Positions 10,091 to 11,301 of a stretch of DNA of 11,301 bases are shown here, piece after piece. Position 1 is the first letter of the stretch. Each line of letters begins with the position of its first letter. Both the position numbers and the translations under genes were made by a program. The notes beneath the pieces are model-generated. The model was not told the DNA's origin. It saw only the letters and a list, made by a program, of their open reading frames with translations, and searched no databases. The stretch is from Nitrosomonas sp. (lineage in GTDB: Bacteria > Pseudomonadota > Gammaproteobacteria > Burkholderiales > Nitrosomonadaceae), in the NCBI GenBank assembly GCA_016721865.1, contig JADKHF010000032.1, positions 1 to 11,301 on the forward strand. The letters run 5' to 3'.

Positions 10091-11301
10091 ACGAGTTCTA
10101 CTGCCAGAAGATCCGCGATGGAAGCCATTTTGTGAGCGTTACGCCGGGAATATTGAGCGTTTTGCCATTGAAGTGGTTGGAGTTATCCCTTCCGATCAGC
10201 AAATGGAACTATTTGCCAGCGTATCGCCATCGAGATCGCGTACTTCTGTTGCGTCTGGTCATGGTACGGGAAAAACGGCTGGAATAGCCATAATCGTATT
10301 GTGGCATCAGTTGTGCTACCCAATGTCACTTACTTTGCTTACAGCAAACGACATGGACCAGCTCAAAGCCACGGTATGGAAAGAAATTGGCATTTCGCAT
10401 GAGCGCATCAGGCGTGGTAGGCACGGATGGATTGCAGAACATCTTGAAATATTGGCCGATGCTTCATGCCGGATAAAGGGTTTTGAGCCGATTTGGTTTA
10501 CCGAGAGCAAAACGGCCAATGAAAAGACCGCGAACAAGATGGCCGGTCGACACGGTGAATGGCTGCTGGTAATTGGTGATGAAGCGTCAACCCTGCCTGA
10601 CGCGGTTTTGACCACATTATCCGGGGCGTTGACAGAACAGCACAACCGGATGCTTTTGACCAGCCAGTTCACGCGCAATGCCGGTTTTTTCTACAGAACA
10701 GAGAATGAGCTATCGATCGGTAATGGTGGCGAATGGAACAATCTAAGGTTTAGTTCATTTGATTCACCGTTCGTAAGTGATTCATCGCTCAAGGAGCTAT
10801 GGGATCAGTATGACGATGATGAAAGGAATGTACGCCTGCTAGGAATTTCACCGCAAGATTCATCAAAGCACATGATGAATAGGAAGGTGGCCGAGGCCAT
10901 GTACCGGCGCGACAGAATAATTGATGATAATGAGAATTTTGGCTGGATTGTTAGCGGCGATATCGCTTCAGGCGAAGGATTAAGGGATAAGTCATCGTGC
11001 GTTATTGGGCGTGTCATCGGTTATGGTGATATGGGACCGGATGCGCGGCGCGTTGAAATAGTCAGGATACCCCTTTTAACAAATAAGATACGTTCTAATA
11101 TGTTTGCCGATTATCTGGCTGATGAGGGTGCTGAATACAGCAATGTGACGCATGTTGTCGATTCTGGTGGCCTTGGTATTAACGTATGCCAAGACCTGGA
11201 AGATTTGAATAAGGTTGTTCATCGGGTCAACTGGAGCAATCCCTGCTTCAAAAACAAGAATAAGGATAGATATCTAAATCTACGCGCACAAGCCATGCAT
11301 C
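10083..11301 (+). CDS. Terminase large subunit, partial at 3' end
   Basis: The frame is open for 406 codons to the window edge. The ATPase has SGHGTGKT (residues 58-65, Walker A), LLVIGDEAS (161-169, Walker B with Asp166-Glu167) and TSQ (193-195, coupling motif). The nuclease half begins SGDIASGEG (Asp293) and has HVVDSGG (Asp360); the third acidic motif would lie beyond the window. This is the DNA-packaging motor: it cuts concatemers and pumps DNA into the prohead with TerS. ATG 10083 overlaps the TerS stop (ATGACTAA), so translation is coupled. No frameshift or in-frame stop occurs in 1.2 kb, in contrast to much of the window. Confidence 0.95.
   Translation, partial: MTKRVLLPEDPRWKPFCERYAGNIERFAIEVVGVIPSDQQMELFASVSPSRSRTSVASGHGTGKTAGIAIIVLWHQLCYPMSLTLLTANDMDQLKATVWKEIGISHERIRRGRHGWIAEHLEILADASCRIKGFEPIWFTESKTANEKTANKMAGRHGEWLLVIGDEASTLPDAVLTTLSGALTEQHNRMLLTSQFTRNAGFFYRTENELSIGNGGEWNNLRFSSFDSPFVSDSSLKELWDQYDDDERNVRLLGISPQDSSKHMMNRKVAEAMYRRDRIIDDNENFGWIVSGDIASGEGLRDKSSCVIGRVIGYGDMGPDARRVEIVRIPLLTNKIRSNMFADYLADEGAEYSNVTHVVDSGGLGINVCQDLEDLNKVVHRVNWSNPCFKNKNKDRYLNLRAQAMH

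Overview
The window reads as the centre of a lambda-type tailed-phage genome, most likely a prophage or prophage-derived segment of a betaproteobacterium. The host guess rests on a protein with a PEP-CTERM sorting tail and a second exported-protein remnant of a kind common in PEP-CTERM hosts. These are abundant in Nitrosomonadales-type bacteria, but the genus is only a guess. No integrase, att site or host gene lies in the window, so prophage versus free phage cannot be settled here.

Layout. Left arm, minus strand (1-1622): a candidate early-left promoter (1579-1622) drives a small lipoprotein gene, a hypothetical protein, two tiny overlapping ORFs and a RecB/Cas4-like PD-(D/E)XK nuclease that runs off the window. 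Immunity region (1585-2893): minus-strand genes include a short XRE repressor-like protein. A second promoter/operator on the plus strand (2500-2543) carries the same 44-bp bipartite motif as the left promoter at 34 of 44 positions, as OL/PL and OR/PR do in lambda. Right of it come a Cro/YdaS-like gene, a CII-family regulator (2908-3396), a tRNA-like element and a strong terminator. Replication block (3656-4966): an O-like winged-helix protein with iteron-like repeats in its linker, then a P-like helicase-loader homologue. Accessory 'nin-like' block (4996-7758): many short overlapping ORFs, including the PEP-CTERM protein, small membrane proteins and a DUF1364 protein, closed by a second terminator. 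Late-proximal block (7830-11301): a minus-strand HigA-like antitoxin remnant, a DUF1064 nuclease, an XRE regulator, and the small and large terminase subunits.

The logic is lambda-like: repressor and Cro-like proteins compete at paired operators, CII-like control follows, O and P start replication at an origin inside O, the left arm supplies recombination nuclease, and terminase starts packaging.

The strongest oddity is the number of single-base frameshifts. About a dozen genes need one or two one-base corrections, mostly at short homopolymers, to restore family-like proteins, and two genes carry an in-frame TAG. Large genes (terminase large subunit, DUF1064, XRE, CII, nuclease) are intact. 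Either the prophage is decaying or the assembly has homopolymer errors. The entries called pseudogene would be ordinary genes in the second case.
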